Origin: Prauserella rugosa
GTDB taxonomy: Bacteria > Actinomycetota > Actinomycetes > Mycobacteriales > Pseudonocardiaceae
Assembly: GCF_000719975.1 (NCBI RefSeq)
Contig: NZ_JOIJ01000006.1
Location: forward strand, 62,001-126,000
Length of the DNA stretch: 64,000 nucleotides
Direction of reading: 5' to 3'
Under the pieces are notes generated by a model that saw only the letters and a program-made list of their open reading frames with translations, searched no databases and was not told the origin of the DNA. Of the stretch, positions 1-8,531 are shown in pieces. Position numbers and translations under genes: made by a program. Numbering within the stretch: the first letter of the stretch is position 1; each line of letters begins with the position of its first letter.

Positions 1-165
1 CAGGCTGCGGCCCGCCTCGCTGGGAACGTAGTTGAGCGCCTCGGCCGCCGTGCGTACCTTGCGCACGGTGTCGGCCGACACGCGGGGATCCCCGCGGAGC
101 GCCCTCGACACGGTCGGCTGCGACACGCCTGCCAGTCGAGCCACGTCGCGACTGGTGATCCCCAC
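1..165 (-). CDS. LacI-family transcriptional regulator, N-terminal fragment (cut by left edge)
   Basis: Only the first 55 codons lie in the window. They encode a typical LacI DNA-binding head: a helix-turn-helix reading SRDVARLAGVSQPTVSRAL, followed by the hinge-proximal segment ending NYVPSEAGRSL. The start is a GTG at 165 preceded by GGAGGA at 170-175, a good ribosome binding site. The gene diverges from the bicupin operon that begins at 280, so it probably represses that operon. Candidate operators are the CATACGTATG palindrome at 273-282 and a GCATACGT copy at 195-202. The effector-binding domain is outside the window, so the ligand cannot be guessed from the protein. Confidence 0.9.
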   Translation of the reverse strand, partial: MGITSRDVARLAGVSQPTVSRALRGDPRVSADTVRKVRTAAEALNYVPSEAGRSL

Positions 166-194
166 GTAGTCCTCCCCGTTCTCGTCCGGTCAGA

Positions 195-282
195 GCATAC
201 GTCCTCGCACGCATCTCGACCCAGCCGACCCTGGTGACGGTTGACAACGAGCACCCCGCTCCGACTAGTGTGCATACGTATG
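195..282 (+). promoter_or_regulatory. Promoter and LacI-type operators for the 280-5054 operon
   Basis: TTGACA at 241-246 and TAGTGT at 266-271 (19-nt spacer) form a sigma-70-like promoter whose expected start point coincides with the ATG at 280, implying a leaderless mRNA. The perfect palindrome CATACGTATG (273-282) covers that start point, and GCATACGT recurs at 195-202 and 272-279. A repressor bound there would block initiation. Assignment to the divergent LacI gene is inference. Confidence 0.5.
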
Positions 283-1443
283 AAGCAAACGGACGTGACC
301 GCGTACAACGACTCCGTGATCGTGACCGAGGCCGAGGCGAGCAGGCGCACCATCCGCCGCAGCGACTTCGTCTCCTGCAACCAGGCGTTCATCGACTGCC
401 GGACGCCCGGGTCCGATCGCAAGGAGAACTACGCGATGATCGGGCCGGGCGTGTCGCAGAACTCCGATCAGGTCGTGAACCTGCGTGAGCCGCACGGCTA
501 CAACATCGGCGCCGCCGCGATGCCCCACGGCATCACCAACAACCTGCACCTGCACTTCACCGCCGAGGTCTTCTACTGCTTCCGCGGTGAGTTCCTGCTC
601 CGCTGGGGAGCCGACGGCAAAGACGGCGAGCTGGTCCTGCGTGAGGGCGACATCGCCTCGCTTCCGACGTGGATCTTCCGCGGGTTCACCAACATCGGAC
701 CGGACGACGGCTGGCTGTTCACCACGCTCGGGCACGACGACACCGGCGGCATCATCTGGGGGCCGTCGGTGCTGCGTCAGGCCGCCGAGCACGGTCTCTA
801 CCTGACCACCGAGAGCACACTCATCGACACCGAGGCCGGCGACGAGCGGCCGGATCCCGACGAGCTCGTGCAACCGATGACCGACGAGCAGATCGCGAGC
901 CTGCGCAGCTACTCGGTGGAGCAGATGCGCAAGCGGGTGGCCTCGCTCGACGAACTGGAGTTCTCGTCCCTCCCGTTCCTCGACAGCCTGCTGCCCGGTG
1001 GCGGGGCCGAACTGGCCCTCGTCATCGGATACGGGATGTCCGAGGACCGGCACCAGGAGCCGCCGATCCACAATCCGCACGGGCACAACGTCGCGTGGCT
1101 GCGCGCCGAGCCCGGCAAGGGCATGCGCGCCCACCGCCACCACGAGACGCAGGTGTTGCTGGTGAAGGACGGCGAGTGGGAGGTCACCCTCAACACCGAC
1201 GACGAGGTCACCGTCCTCCTCGGACCGTGGGACATGCTCTCGGTGCCGCGCGGGGCATGGCGCTCGATCCGCAACGCCGGCGACGACACGGCGTCGATGC
1301 TCGTCATCAACAGCGGCGACGGGCGGGTGCGCCTCCAGTGGGAGGACGAGGTGCCCAAGGCCGCGGCCGACACCGGGATCGCGCTCGACCACAACGGTTA
1401 CGTCGCTCCGTATGCGCTGGTTCCGAGGAAGATCGGCGAATGA
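280..1443 (+). CDS. Bicupin (double cupin domain) protein of unknown substrate
   Basis: 387 residues with two cupin domains. The N-terminal one carries the metal-binding type run NNLHLHFTAEVFYCFRGE (about residues 87-104). The C-terminal one carries RAHRHHETQVLLVKDGEWEV (about 285-304). Duplicated cupins occur in dioxygenases, isomerases and decarboxylases, so the reaction cannot be assigned. I chose the ATG at 280 rather than the upstream in-frame TTG at 241 because 241-246 is the -35 box and 280 sits at the predicted transcription start. The stop overlaps the next gene's ATG (ATGA at 1440-1443), so the two are translationally coupled. The context (aldolase, dehydrogenases) suggests a role in catabolism of a hydroxy acid or polyol. 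Confidence 0.7.
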   Translation: MKQTDVTAYNDSVIVTEAEASRRTIRRSDFVSCNQAFIDCRTPGSDRKENYAMIGPGVSQNSDQVVNLREPHGYNIGAAAMPHGITNNLHLHFTAEVFYCFRGEFLLRWGADGKDGELVLREGDIASLPTWIFRGFTNIGPDDGWLFTTLGHDDTGGIIWGPSVLRQAAEHGLYLTTESTLIDTEAGDERPDPDELVQPMTDEQIASLRSYSVEQMRKRVASLDELEFSSLPFLDSLLPGGGAELALVIGYGMSEDRHQEPPIHNPHGHNVAWLRAEPGKGMRAHRHHETQVLLVKDGEWEVTLNTDDEVTVLLGPWDMLSVPRGAWRSIRNAGDDTASMLVINSGDGRVRLQWEDEVPKAAADTGIALDHNGYVAPYALVPRKIGE

Positions 1444-2171
1444 CGGACGATCCCGTCGTCACGGTGTCCGGCATGCTCTGTGATGCCGGGCTGTGGGACG
1501 ACGTCCGGCCCGCGCTGGGCCAGGCGGTCGTCGACGTCGTACCCACCGGGCCGAGCATCGGCGACATGGCCGAGGAGGTCCTCGCCTCCACCGATCGTCC
1601 GTTCGTCCTCATCGGACTGAGTCTCGGTGCGATCGTCGGCTTCGAGGTACTGCGGCGCGCGCCCGAGCGCGTGCGCGCGTTCGCCGCGATGTCGACGAAC
1701 GCGGGCGCACCCACCCCGGCCCAGCTCGACGGATGGGCCCGGTTGGACGCCCGCACCGTGGACGGCGAGTTCACCGCACTCGTCCACGACACCGTCCTGC
1801 CGACGATGTTCGCCTCCCCCGAACCACCCGCGGAGCACGCCCGCCGATTCACCGACATGGCCGCGCGCGTGGGACCGCGGGTGCTGCGCAGGCAGCTCGC
1901 CGCACAGGCCACGCGCACCGACGCCGTGCCGCGCCTGGCCGACGTCACCGTCCCCACGCTCGTGCTGGGCGGCACCGCCGACGCACTGTGCCCGCCCGCG
2001 TTCCACACCACGATCGCCGACGCCGTGCCCGGCGCGGAACTGCATCTTCTGCCCGGGGCCGGGCACCTGCTCCCCGTCGAGCGGCCCGCCGAGGTCGCCG
2101 ACCACCTGACCGACTGGCTCACCCGCTGCCGCACCGCGAAAGGAAGCCCGCACCCATGCCCGAGATCCTGA
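1440..2171 (+). CDS. Alpha/beta hydrolase
   Basis: 243 residues with the alpha/beta hydrolase nucleophile elbow GLSLG (Ser about 61), an acid region near GGTADALCPP and a late His in GAGHLLP. It therefore has a full catalytic triad and is probably an esterase or lactonase. It begins in an ATGA overlap with the bicupin gene and its 3' end overlaps the next gene by 16 nt, so all three are co-translated. In a pathway that oxidises an alcohol and then cleaves it with an aldolase, a lactonase opening an intermediate lactone would fit, but this is inference. No signal peptide is seen, so it should be cytoplasmic. Confidence 0.8.
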   Translation: MTDDPVVTVSGMLCDAGLWDDVRPALGQAVVDVVPTGPSIGDMAEEVLASTDRPFVLIGLSLGAIVGFEVLRRAPERVRAFAAMSTNAGAPTPAQLDGWARLDARTVDGEFTALVHDTVLPTMFASPEPPAEHARRFTDMAARVGPRVLRRQLAAQATRTDAVPRLADVTVPTLVLGGTADALCPPAFHTTIADAVPGAELHLLPGAGHLLPVERPAEVADHLTDWLTRCRTAKGSPHPCPRS

Positions 2172-3541
2172 AAGCCCCCACCGGCGGTGCCCGCGACACC
2201 GGTACCGACGCCTCCGTCGCCGAGCGGGTTTCGACGATCATCTCCGACATCCGCGCCCGGGGCGACGAGGCCGTCCGGGAGTACTCCGAGCGGTTCGACC
2301 GGTGGTCACCCGAGTCGTTCCGTCTCTCCGAGGAGGAGGTGGAACGGATCGTCGCCGGAGTGCCGGACCAGGTGCTCGACGACATCCGTTTCGTGCAGGA
2401 CCAGGTGCGCGGGTTCGCGAGGCACCAGCGCGATGCGCTGGCCGACGTCGAGGTGGAGACGCTGCCGGGCGTCCACCTCGGACACCGGCACGTGCCCGTG
2501 GCCGCGGCGGGGGCGTACGTGCCGGGTGGTCGCTATCCCCTCACCGCGTCGGCGCACATGACGATCGTGACGGCCAAGGTGGCCGGCGTGCCGCGCGTGG
2601 CGGCGTGCACCCCGCCGATCCGTGGTGAGGTCCCGGCCGCGACGGTCGCCGCCATGCACCTGGCCGGCGCCGACGAGATCTACCTGCTCGGCGGCGTCCA
2701 GGCCATGGCCGCGCTCGCCGTGGGCACCGAGTCGCTGCCGCGCGTGGACCTGATCGCCGGGCCCGGCAACGCCTACGTCGCCGAGGCGAAACGGCAGCTG
2801 TTCGGCGAGGTCGGCATCGACCTGTTCGCCGGACCGACCGAGATCCTCGTGGTCGCCGACCACACCGCCGACCCGTTCGTCGTCGCCGTCGACCTGCTGT
2901 CCCAGGCCGAGCACGGACCGGACTCCCCCGCCGTGCTGGTCACGACCTCGGCCGAGCTCGGCCGCGCGGTGCTCGACCACGTCGAACGGCTCCTGCCCGG
3001 CATGCCGACCCGCGACTTCGCCGAACCGGCGTGGCGCGACCACGGCGAGGTCGTCGTCGTCGACTCGCTCGACGAGGCGTACACCGTCGCCGACGGATAC
3101 GCCAGCGAGCACGTCCAGATCCTCACCGAGAACCCGCGGCAGGCACTGGACCGCATGACCCAGTACGGGGCGTTGTTCCTCGGCGAGGGCACGTGCGTGT
3201 CGTACGGCGACAAGGTCAGCGGTACCAACCACGTGCTGCCCACCAAGGGCGCCGCGCGCTACACCGGCGGGCTGTGGGTCGGCAAGTACCTCAAGACCGT
3301 GACGTACCAGGAGATCACGGATCCGGCGGCGAGTGCGCGGCTCGGCGAGGTGTGCGGCAGGGCGGCCAGGGTCGAGCTGTTCGAGGGGCACGCACGCTCG
3401 GGTGACGTCCGGGCAGCCAAGTACGCGGGCGCCTCGTTGCCGTGGGCACCCGAGTACGGGAGCGCGGAATCCGCCCCGGCATCGCCTGCGGCGAGCTCCT
3501 CTGCGGACTCCGGCGCGCCGGCATCCGGGGTGTCGGTATGA
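2156..3541 (+). CDS. Histidinol-dehydrogenase-like NAD-dependent oxidoreductase (HpsN-type clade)
   Basis: 461 residues of the HisD fold with the family signature GPGNAYVAEAKRQLFG from about residue 202, then IDLFAGPTEILV and the catalytic/zinc region LLSQAEHGPDSPAV. The wording (LFAGPTE, QAEHGPDSPA, SYGDKVSGTNHVLPT) resembles the catabolic paralogues typified by HpsN, which oxidises the terminal alcohol of 2,3-dihydroxypropane-1-sulfonate to the acid, more than biosynthetic HisD. There are no his genes nearby. The N-terminus and an alanine/serine-rich C-terminal tail are extra. The ATG at 2156 follows AAAGGAAG. It overlaps both neighbours (16 nt upstream, ATGA downstream). The likely role is four-electron oxidation of a primary alcohol to a carboxylate; the substrate is unknown. 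Confidence 0.8.
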   Translation: MPEILKAPTGGARDTGTDASVAERVSTIISDIRARGDEAVREYSERFDRWSPESFRLSEEEVERIVAGVPDQVLDDIRFVQDQVRGFARHQRDALADVEVETLPGVHLGHRHVPVAAAGAYVPGGRYPLTASAHMTIVTAKVAGVPRVAACTPPIRGEVPAATVAAMHLAGADEIYLLGGVQAMAALAVGTESLPRVDLIAGPGNAYVAEAKRQLFGEVGIDLFAGPTEILVVADHTADPFVVAVDLLSQAEHGPDSPAVLVTTSAELGRAVLDHVERLLPGMPTRDFAEPAWRDHGEVVVVDSLDEAYTVADGYASEHVQILTENPRQALDRMTQYGALFLGEGTCVSYGDKVSGTNHVLPTKGAARYTGGLWVGKYLKTVTYQEITDPAASARLGEVCGRAARVELFEGHARSGDVRAAKYAGASLPWAPEYGSAESAPASPAASSSADSGAPASGVSV

Positions 3542-4302
3542 GCGCCGCGCTGACCGGACGCACGGCACTGGTCACCGGTGGCGGTTCGGGACTCGGCAGG
3601 GCGATGTGCGCGGCGCTGGCCGAGCACGGCTGCCGGGTGATCGCCGCGGGCAGGACCCGCGCGAAGGTCGACGAGACCGTGGCGGGCCTCTCCGTGCCGG
3701 GCCGTGCGGCGACCGTCGACGTCACCGATCCGGCTTCGGTGGAGGCGCTGGCCGCCGATCTCGCCGACGAGGAGATCTCGGTGCTGGTCAACAACGCGGG
3801 CACCCCGGGACCGGTCAAACCACTGACCGACATCGAACCCGGCGAGTGGTCCGAGGTGTTCGCCTCCAACGTCCACGGCACGTACCTGATGTGCCGGGCG
3901 TTCCTGCCGGGCATGCTCGCGCGCGGTTCCGGGGACATCGTCAACATCGCCTCGGTGAGCGGGAAACGGCCGCTGGCGCGCCGCACGCCCTACTGTGCGT
4001 CCAAAATGGCCGTTCTCGGGCTCACCACGACCCTGGCCGCGGAGGTGGGCCCGCAGGGAGTGACGGTCAACTCGCTCTCGCCGGGACCGGTGGCGGGGCC
4101 GCGCATGGAACGTAACTTCCGGCTGGAGGCCGAGCGCACCGGTTCGACCTACGAGGAGGCGGAGGCGGCGTTCGTCGCGCGGTCGGCTCTCGGCCGGATG
4201 GTCACCGAACAGGAGGTGGCGGCGGCGTTGGTGGCGATGCTGTCGATGCCGGGGCTCTGCGCGGCCGACATCGATCTGTCCGCGGGGATGGTGGCGCGAT
4301 GA
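3538..4302 (+). CDS. SDR-family oxidoreductase
   Basis: 254-residue classical short-chain dehydrogenase: TGGGSGLG cofactor motif at residues 13-20, NNAG near 85-88, a catalytic Ser in NIASVSGK, and YCASK (Tyr about 152, Lys about 156). It most resembles 3-oxoacyl-ACP-reductase-like polyol or hydroxy-acid dehydrogenases. It starts in an ATGA overlap with the histidinol-dehydrogenase-like gene and ends in one with the aldolase gene, so it is embedded in the same operon. It probably oxidises a secondary alcohol to a ketone before the aldol cleavage step (inference). Confidence 0.85.
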   Translation: MSAALTGRTALVTGGGSGLGRAMCAALAEHGCRVIAAGRTRAKVDETVAGLSVPGRAATVDVTDPASVEALAADLADEEISVLVNNAGTPGPVKPLTDIEPGEWSEVFASNVHGTYLMCRAFLPGMLARGSGDIVNIASVSGKRPLARRTPYCASKMAVLGLTTTLAAEVGPQGVTVNSLSPGPVAGPRMERNFRLEAERTGSTYEEAEAAFVARSALGRMVTEQEVAAALVAMLSMPGLCAADIDLSAGMVAR

Positions 4303-5054
4303 ACGGCGGTTCCGGCAGGCCGACGTTGAAACGGCGGCTGCACGGTGGTGAACGGCTCCGGGGCGGCATTCTGCGGATGCCGTGCGACTACCTCGTCGAG
4401 CTGTGCGGCATCGCAGGCCTCGACTTCGTGTTGATCGACTGCGAGCACGGACCGTCCGATCAGGTCCCGTTGCAGCAGCACATCCAGGCAGCGCAGGCAC
4501 GCGGAATCGCCGTGCTCGTGCGTGTGGGTCACGGCGAACCGTCGTTGATCCTGCGCGCTCTCGACCTGGGTGCCGACGGCATCGTGGTTCCCCACGTCGA
4601 CACGGCGGAGGAGGCACGCGCCGCCGTCGCGGCCGCGCACTATCCGCCGCGGGGTGAACGCGGCTTCGCAACCTATTCGCGGGCCGGCGCGTTCGGCGCC
4701 GCCGGGGCCGACGACCATCTGGCTCGGGCCGCGGAGACGACCCTGGTGGTCCCGATGCTCGAGACGGCGGCCGCGTGCGCAGCCGCGGCCGACATCGCCG
4801 CGGTCGAAGGGGTCGACGCGCTGATGATCGGCCCTGCCGACCTCGCAGTGGCGATGGGCAGGCCGGGGGCCGTCGCGGATCCGGACGTGCGGTCCACCGC
4901 CGACGCCGCGGTGCGCGCGGCATCGGAGACGGGGACGCCGATGGTGAGCATCGTGTCGTCCACCGAGGCCGCCGCCACGGCGCCTGCCGGGGCGGTCGTG
5001 TTCAACCTCGCGCGCATCCTGCTCGACACGGTGCGGTGCCTGGCCTCCGCATGA
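4299..5054 (+). CDS. HpcH/HpaI-family class II aldolase
   Basis: 251 residues of the HpcH/HpaI (2,4-dihydroxyhept-2-ene-1,7-dioate / 2-keto-3-deoxy acid) aldolase family. Landmarks are FVLIDCEHGP near the N-terminus (metal/substrate site), GADGIVVPHVDTAEEA, YPPRGERGF, PMLETAAAC and DALMIGPADLAVAMG. The family cleaves 2-keto-4-hydroxy acids to pyruvate and an aldehyde using a divalent metal. It is the last gene of the operon (ATGA overlap with the SDR gene), fitting a terminal cleavage step. A GarL-like role on 2-keto-3-deoxyglucarate is possible, given hexarate genes 30 kb away, but there is no direct link. Confidence 0.85.
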   Translation: MNGGSGRPTLKRRLHGGERLRGGILRMPCDYLVELCGIAGLDFVLIDCEHGPSDQVPLQQHIQAAQARGIAVLVRVGHGEPSLILRALDLGADGIVVPHVDTAEEARAAVAAAHYPPRGERGFATYSRAGAFGAAGADDHLARAAETTLVVPMLETAAACAAAADIAAVEGVDALMIGPADLAVAMGRPGAVADPDVRSTADAAVRAASETGTPMVSIVSSTEAAATAPAGAVVFNLARILLDTVRCLASA

Positions 5055-5075
5055 GACCTCGTACGACTTCTCCGT

Positions 5076-5100
5076 CGCCCTGCCAACCGGCGGCAGGGCG
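5076..5100 (+). terminator. Hairpin after the aldolase gene
   Basis: A perfect 9-bp stem, CGCCCTGCC (5076-5084) with GGCAGGGCG (5092-5100), encloses a 7-nt loop 21 nt after the aldolase stop. There is no T-tract, as is common in actinomycetes. It separates the operon from the ATPase gene at 5183. Confidence 0.5.
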
Positions 5101-5182
5101 GCAACGTCCGCGGACGGCCGATCCGCGGCCGCATCCGACGCCGGCCGAAGGAGTCCGGCGCCCACGGTGAAAGGTGGTTTCC

Positions 5183-6274
5183 ATGGCAGAGGTCAGCTAC
5201 CGGCGCGCATCGCGGCTGTATCCCGGTTCCCCGCCGGTGCGGGCGGTCGACGAGCTCGATCTGACGGTCGCCGACGGTGAGTTCCTCGTGCTCGTCGGTC
5301 CGTCCGGATCGGGCAAGTCGACGGCGTTGCGGATGCTCGCCGGGTTGGAGGACGTCGACGAGGGCGCCATCCACATCGACGACCGGGATGTCACCGACGT
5401 TCCGGCGAAGGACCGCGACATCGCGATGGTGTTCCAGTCGTACGCGCTGTACCCGCACATGACCGTGGCCGAGAACATGAGTTTCGCGCTGAAACTCAAG
5501 GGTGAGTCGAAGGCCGCCGTCACCGAACGGGTGCGCCAGGCCGCGGACGTGCTGGACCTGACGCCGTACCTGGACCGCAAACCGAAGGCACTGTCGGGCG
5601 GCCAGCGCCAGCGCGTCGCGATGGGGCGGGCGATCGTGCGGGAGCCGTCGGTGTTCCTCATGGACGAGCCGCTGTCCAATTTGGATGCGAAACTGCGGGT
5701 GGAGACCCGGGCGAACATCGCCTCGCTGCAGGACCGGCTCGGCACGACCACGATCTACGTCACGCACGACCAGATCGAGGCCATGACGATGGGACACCGG
5801 GTCGCGGTGCTCAAGGACGGCACGCTCCAGCAGTGCGACACCCCCCGCGCGCTGTACGAGCGGCCCACGAACGCCTTCGTCGCCGGTTTCATCGGCTCGC
5901 CCGCGATGAACCTGAAGACGGTCGCCGTCGGGGACGACGGTGCGCGTCTGGACGGTCTGACGGTCCCGCTGCCGCGTGCGACGCTGGCGGCCTCCGGTAC
6001 CACGCTGACCCTCGGACTGCGGCCGGAGTCGCTGCGACTGGCGGGCACCGGCGAGGACGGCGCGGCGATGACGGTCGAGCTCGTCGAGGAGCTCGGGGCG
6101 GACGCGTACGTACACGGCACGGTGCGGGTGGGCGAACGGCCGGAGCGGTTCGTCGTCCGTGCCGACGGGCGGACGCCCCCGAAGCTCGGCGAGACGGTCC
6201 GCGTGGCGATCACCAGCGCCGACGAGGTGCATGCCTTCCACGCCGACACGGGGGCACGACTGCCGGCGCAGTAA
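5183..6274 (+). CDS. ABC transporter ATPase, MsmK/UgpC/MsiK-type sugar importer subunit
   Basis: 363 residues. The nucleotide-binding domain has Walker A GPSGSGKST (39-47), a Q-loop in MVFQSYALYPHMT, the signature LSGGQRQR, Walker B VFLMDEPLSNLDAK and an H-loop in THDQ. It is followed by a regulatory TOBE/MalK-type domain (about 240-363). No permease or solute-binding gene is nearby, so this is an orphan ATPase. In actinomycetes such a protein (MsiK) can energise several sugar importers, which is the likely role here. The ATG at 5183 is preferred over GTG 5174 because AAGGTGG (5171-5177) lies 5 nt upstream. Confidence 0.9.
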   Translation: MAEVSYRRASRLYPGSPPVRAVDELDLTVADGEFLVLVGPSGSGKSTALRMLAGLEDVDEGAIHIDDRDVTDVPAKDRDIAMVFQSYALYPHMTVAENMSFALKLKGESKAAVTERVRQAADVLDLTPYLDRKPKALSGGQRQRVAMGRAIVREPSVFLMDEPLSNLDAKLRVETRANIASLQDRLGTTTIYVTHDQIEAMTMGHRVAVLKDGTLQQCDTPRALYERPTNAFVAGFIGSPAMNLKTVAVGDDGARLDGLTVPLPRATLAASGTTLTLGLRPESLRLAGTGEDGAAMTVELVEELGADAYVHGTVRVGERPERFVVRADGRTPPKLGETVRVAITSADEVHAFHADTGARLPAQ

Positions 6275-6294
6275 CCGTCCGGCACGGCGCGGGG

Positions 6295-7437
6295 TCACGT
6301 TCGAGCGCAGGTCAGCGTGGCGGCGTGCACCGCGCTGTTGACGGAGATCTCGCCCCGCATGCCGGGGGCGGCGACCATGTCGCCGACGAGGTAGACGTCT
6401 CCCCCGCGGTCGATGGCCGGCCGGTCGCGCCATGTCCGGCCCGGCCGGTCGATCGCTCCGGTACGCCCCTGTGCGGTCGCGGTCCGGTGCCACGTCGCCC
6501 GTTCCCGCCACCCGGGGACGGTCCGGTCCGCGAGTCGTGCCAGTCGGGATGCGGCGTCGGCCTTCCGCTCGCCCTCACGGACCGGCATCTGCAACTGGAA
6601 CAGGGACTCCCCGGCGGGAGCGACCGTGGCGTCCTGGGCCGAGTAGCACTCGTGGAACCCGCCCTCGTCGAGGTCGAACACGACGAACCGGTCCCCTCGG
6701 CCGCGCGGAACCGCGATGTCCAGGAGCGCGGCGTGCCCGCTGTCCCACCGGAGCGTGTCGTCCCCGAGCAACCGCCGGGCGGAAGCCAGTTCGGTGGCGA
6801 CGATGGTGGGCGTGTTCGGCACCTCGGTGATCCGCGAGCCAAGCACGATGTCCACACCCCGCGCGCCCGCCGTCGCAGCCAGTCGGTCCACAACGGACTG
6901 CCAACCGCCGACGACCCACCGCACCGCGGGCGGTTTCGGCGCGAACACGCGCTTGAGCAGGTGCCACACGAACGCGGCCGACAGCCGCCCGGTGTCGGCG
7001 TCGTAGGTGGCGGCGGCGATGGCGTGCGCGGCCTGACGTGCCGCGTCCTCGCCGACGAGGTCGCTCGCCCACGAGTGGAAGTCGCGGTCCACGGGCGCCG
7101 TCCGGCCGCGGTGGGCGAGCAGCATCGTCAGGAACCGCCGCGGCGGTAACCGCCGCAGTCCGCCCTCGACGCGAAAGCCGATCCCGGCCTCACGCAGCGA
7201 CGGCATGCCGAGCCGCCCGATCACGCCATGGCGGGTCAGCCACCTCCAATGTGGGCCATCGGCGTAGAACACGTGGGCTCCGTCATGCGCCACGTGCGGT
7301 CCCGACGTGGCACGCGCGCGCCCGCCGAGTGTCGAATGTGCCTCGTGGAGCGTCACCCTCGCACCGCGTTCGGCCGCTTCGATCGCGGCGACCAGGCCGG
7401 CCAGGCCGCCGCCGACGACCGTGATCTCCTTCGCCAT
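6295..7437 (-). CDS. FAD/NAD(P)-binding amine-oxidase-like oxidoreductase
   Basis: 380 residues with an N-terminal dinucleotide-binding motif GGGLAG (9-14) followed by an acidic residue in LHEAHSTLGGRAR, the pattern of the phytoene desaturase / protoporphyrinogen oxidase / amine oxidase group. It ends with the FAD-closing motif DVYLVGDMVAAPGMRGE. It is somewhat shorter than typical phytoene desaturases (about 500), and no carotenoid or haem genes surround it, so the substrate is unknown. It converges on the ABC ATPase gene (20-nt gap). Confidence 0.75.
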   Translation of the reverse strand: MAKEITVVGGGLAGLVAAIEAAERGARVTLHEAHSTLGGRARATSGPHVAHDGAHVFYADGPHWRWLTRHGVIGRLGMPSLREAGIGFRVEGGLRRLPPRRFLTMLLAHRGRTAPVDRDFHSWASDLVGEDAARQAAHAIAAATYDADTGRLSAAFVWHLLKRVFAPKPPAVRWVVGGWQSVVDRLAATAGARGVDIVLGSRITEVPNTPTIVATELASARRLLGDDTLRWDSGHAALLDIAVPRGRGDRFVVFDLDEGGFHECYSAQDATVAPAGESLFQLQMPVREGERKADAASRLARLADRTVPGWRERATWHRTATAQGRTGAIDRPGRTWRDRPAIDRGGDVYLVGDMVAAPGMRGEISVNSAVHAATLTCART

Positions 7438-7528
7438 GCTGTCCTCCGGTTCGGTCGGTCTCTATCGGAAGGACGAGACACACCGAACGGATGTGACAGC
7501 CGACCTCAACGACCACGACACGCCACGA

Positions 7529-8461
7529 TCAACGCACCTCGACCACGGCCTTGCCGTGCAGCGTTCTGTCCAGCATCGCCGTGGTCGCCTCCGACAAAGA
7601 CTGCCACGGTCCGCGCCACGCGATGCCGGGATCGAGCTCGCCGGCGGCCACCCGATCGGCCAGCATCCTGAGATCGTCGCCGAGGTCGGGTGTGGTCGAC
7701 AGGAGGAAGAAGCTCGTCAGCGTGCGGTCGTGCGTACCCGGTCCGCCGAGGAGGCTCCCGTACGGGAACACCACGTCCTGCTCGGACGAATGTCCCACCA
7801 TGACCAGCACACTCCCTTCGGCGAGGAGTCCGTAGGCCGACACGAGCTGGTCCCCGCCCACGGTGTCGACGACACCGTGCACCGGTCCGTCCACTGTGGC
7901 CGGATCGGGGACGACCTCGGCCGCGCCGAGGGCGATCAGTTCGGCGCGCCGCCGTTCGACCTTGCGCGTGGCCGCGACCGGAACCGCGCCGGCGTCGCGG
8001 AGCAGCTGCACCGCGAACCGCCCCACTCCGCCCGTGGCACCGGTGACCAGCACACGCCGCCCGCGCACATCGCCCAGACGTCGGATCGCGCGCAGGGCAC
8101 TCGCACCGGCGATTCCCACTGTGCTCGCGGCGCCGAGGTCGGCGCCGTCGGAGAGTGGAGCCATCAGGTGTGCCGGCACCGCCCGCAACTCCGCCCACCC
8201 GCCGCCGACGCCGAGTGTCAGAACCGGGGTTCCCTCCCGTGGCCCCGAGCCGTCCCGCGCCGCGCGCACCACGACACCGGCGGCCTCCCAGCCCGGCACG
8301 GTCCCGGCCTGTGGCGGCGTGAGCCCGCCGTGGATCTCCCCGAAATTGACCGTGAACGCATCGACCTGCACCAGCGCCTCACCCAGCGCCGGGCTCGGGT
8401 CCGGAACCTCCGACAGCGTGAACGCCCCTCGCCCGTTCCCCGACACGACAGCCCGCACCAT
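7529..8461 (-). CDS. Zinc-independent MDR alcohol dehydrogenase / quinone oxidoreductase-like protein
   Basis: 310 residues of the medium-chain dehydrogenase/reductase superfamily. The N-terminal GroES-like half contains VPGWEAAGVV. The NADPH-binding half has VTGATGGVGRFAVQLLRDAGA. The zinc-ligand cysteine cluster is absent, which points to the quinone oxidoreductase/enoyl reductase branch. The ATG at 8461 follows AGGGG. A near-palindromic site at 8473-8490 overlaps the probable -10 region, suggesting control by a TetR- or HxlR-type repressor encoded elsewhere. Confidence 0.85.
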   Translation of the reverse strand: MVRAVVSGNGRGAFTLSEVPDPSPALGEALVQVDAFTVNFGEIHGGLTPPQAGTVPGWEAAGVVVRAARDGSGPREGTPVLTLGVGGGWAELRAVPAHLMAPLSDGADLGAASTVGIAGASALRAIRRLGDVRGRRVLVTGATGGVGRFAVQLLRDAGAVPVAATRKVERRRAELIALGAAEVVPDPATVDGPVHGVVDTVGGDQLVSAYGLLAEGSVLVMVGHSSEQDVVFPYGSLLGGPGTHDRTLTSFFLLSTTPDLGDDLRMLADRVAAGELDPGIAWRGPWQSLSEATTAMLDRTLHGKAVVEVR

Positions 8462-8472
8462 CGGCCCCTATT

Positions 8473-8490
8473 CTGTATCGATCGTTATAG
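8473..8490. promoter_or_regulatory. Near-palindromic operator upstream of the MDR gene
   Basis: CTGTATCGATCGTTATAG matches its reverse complement at 14 of 18 positions and lies 12 nt upstream of the MDR start. On the minus strand it contains TATAAC, a plausible -10. The size and centre (CGATCG) resemble TetR-family operators. The regulator is not in the window. Confidence 0.45.
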
Positions 8491-8531
8491 ATGTGCCCAC
8501 GATACACGCGAGCACGGTCGGAGGTCGGCGA

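Noticed and set aside
1440..2171. PcaD (3-oxoadipate enol-lactone hydrolase) for the pca pathway
   Set aside because: It is an alpha/beta hydrolase of similar size, but it is locked into an unrelated operon 25 kb away and no specific PcaD motif is evident.
2156..3541. Biosynthetic histidinol dehydrogenase (hisD)
   Set aside because: There are no other his genes, it lies inside a catabolic operon, and the motif wording fits the HpsN-like catabolic group better.
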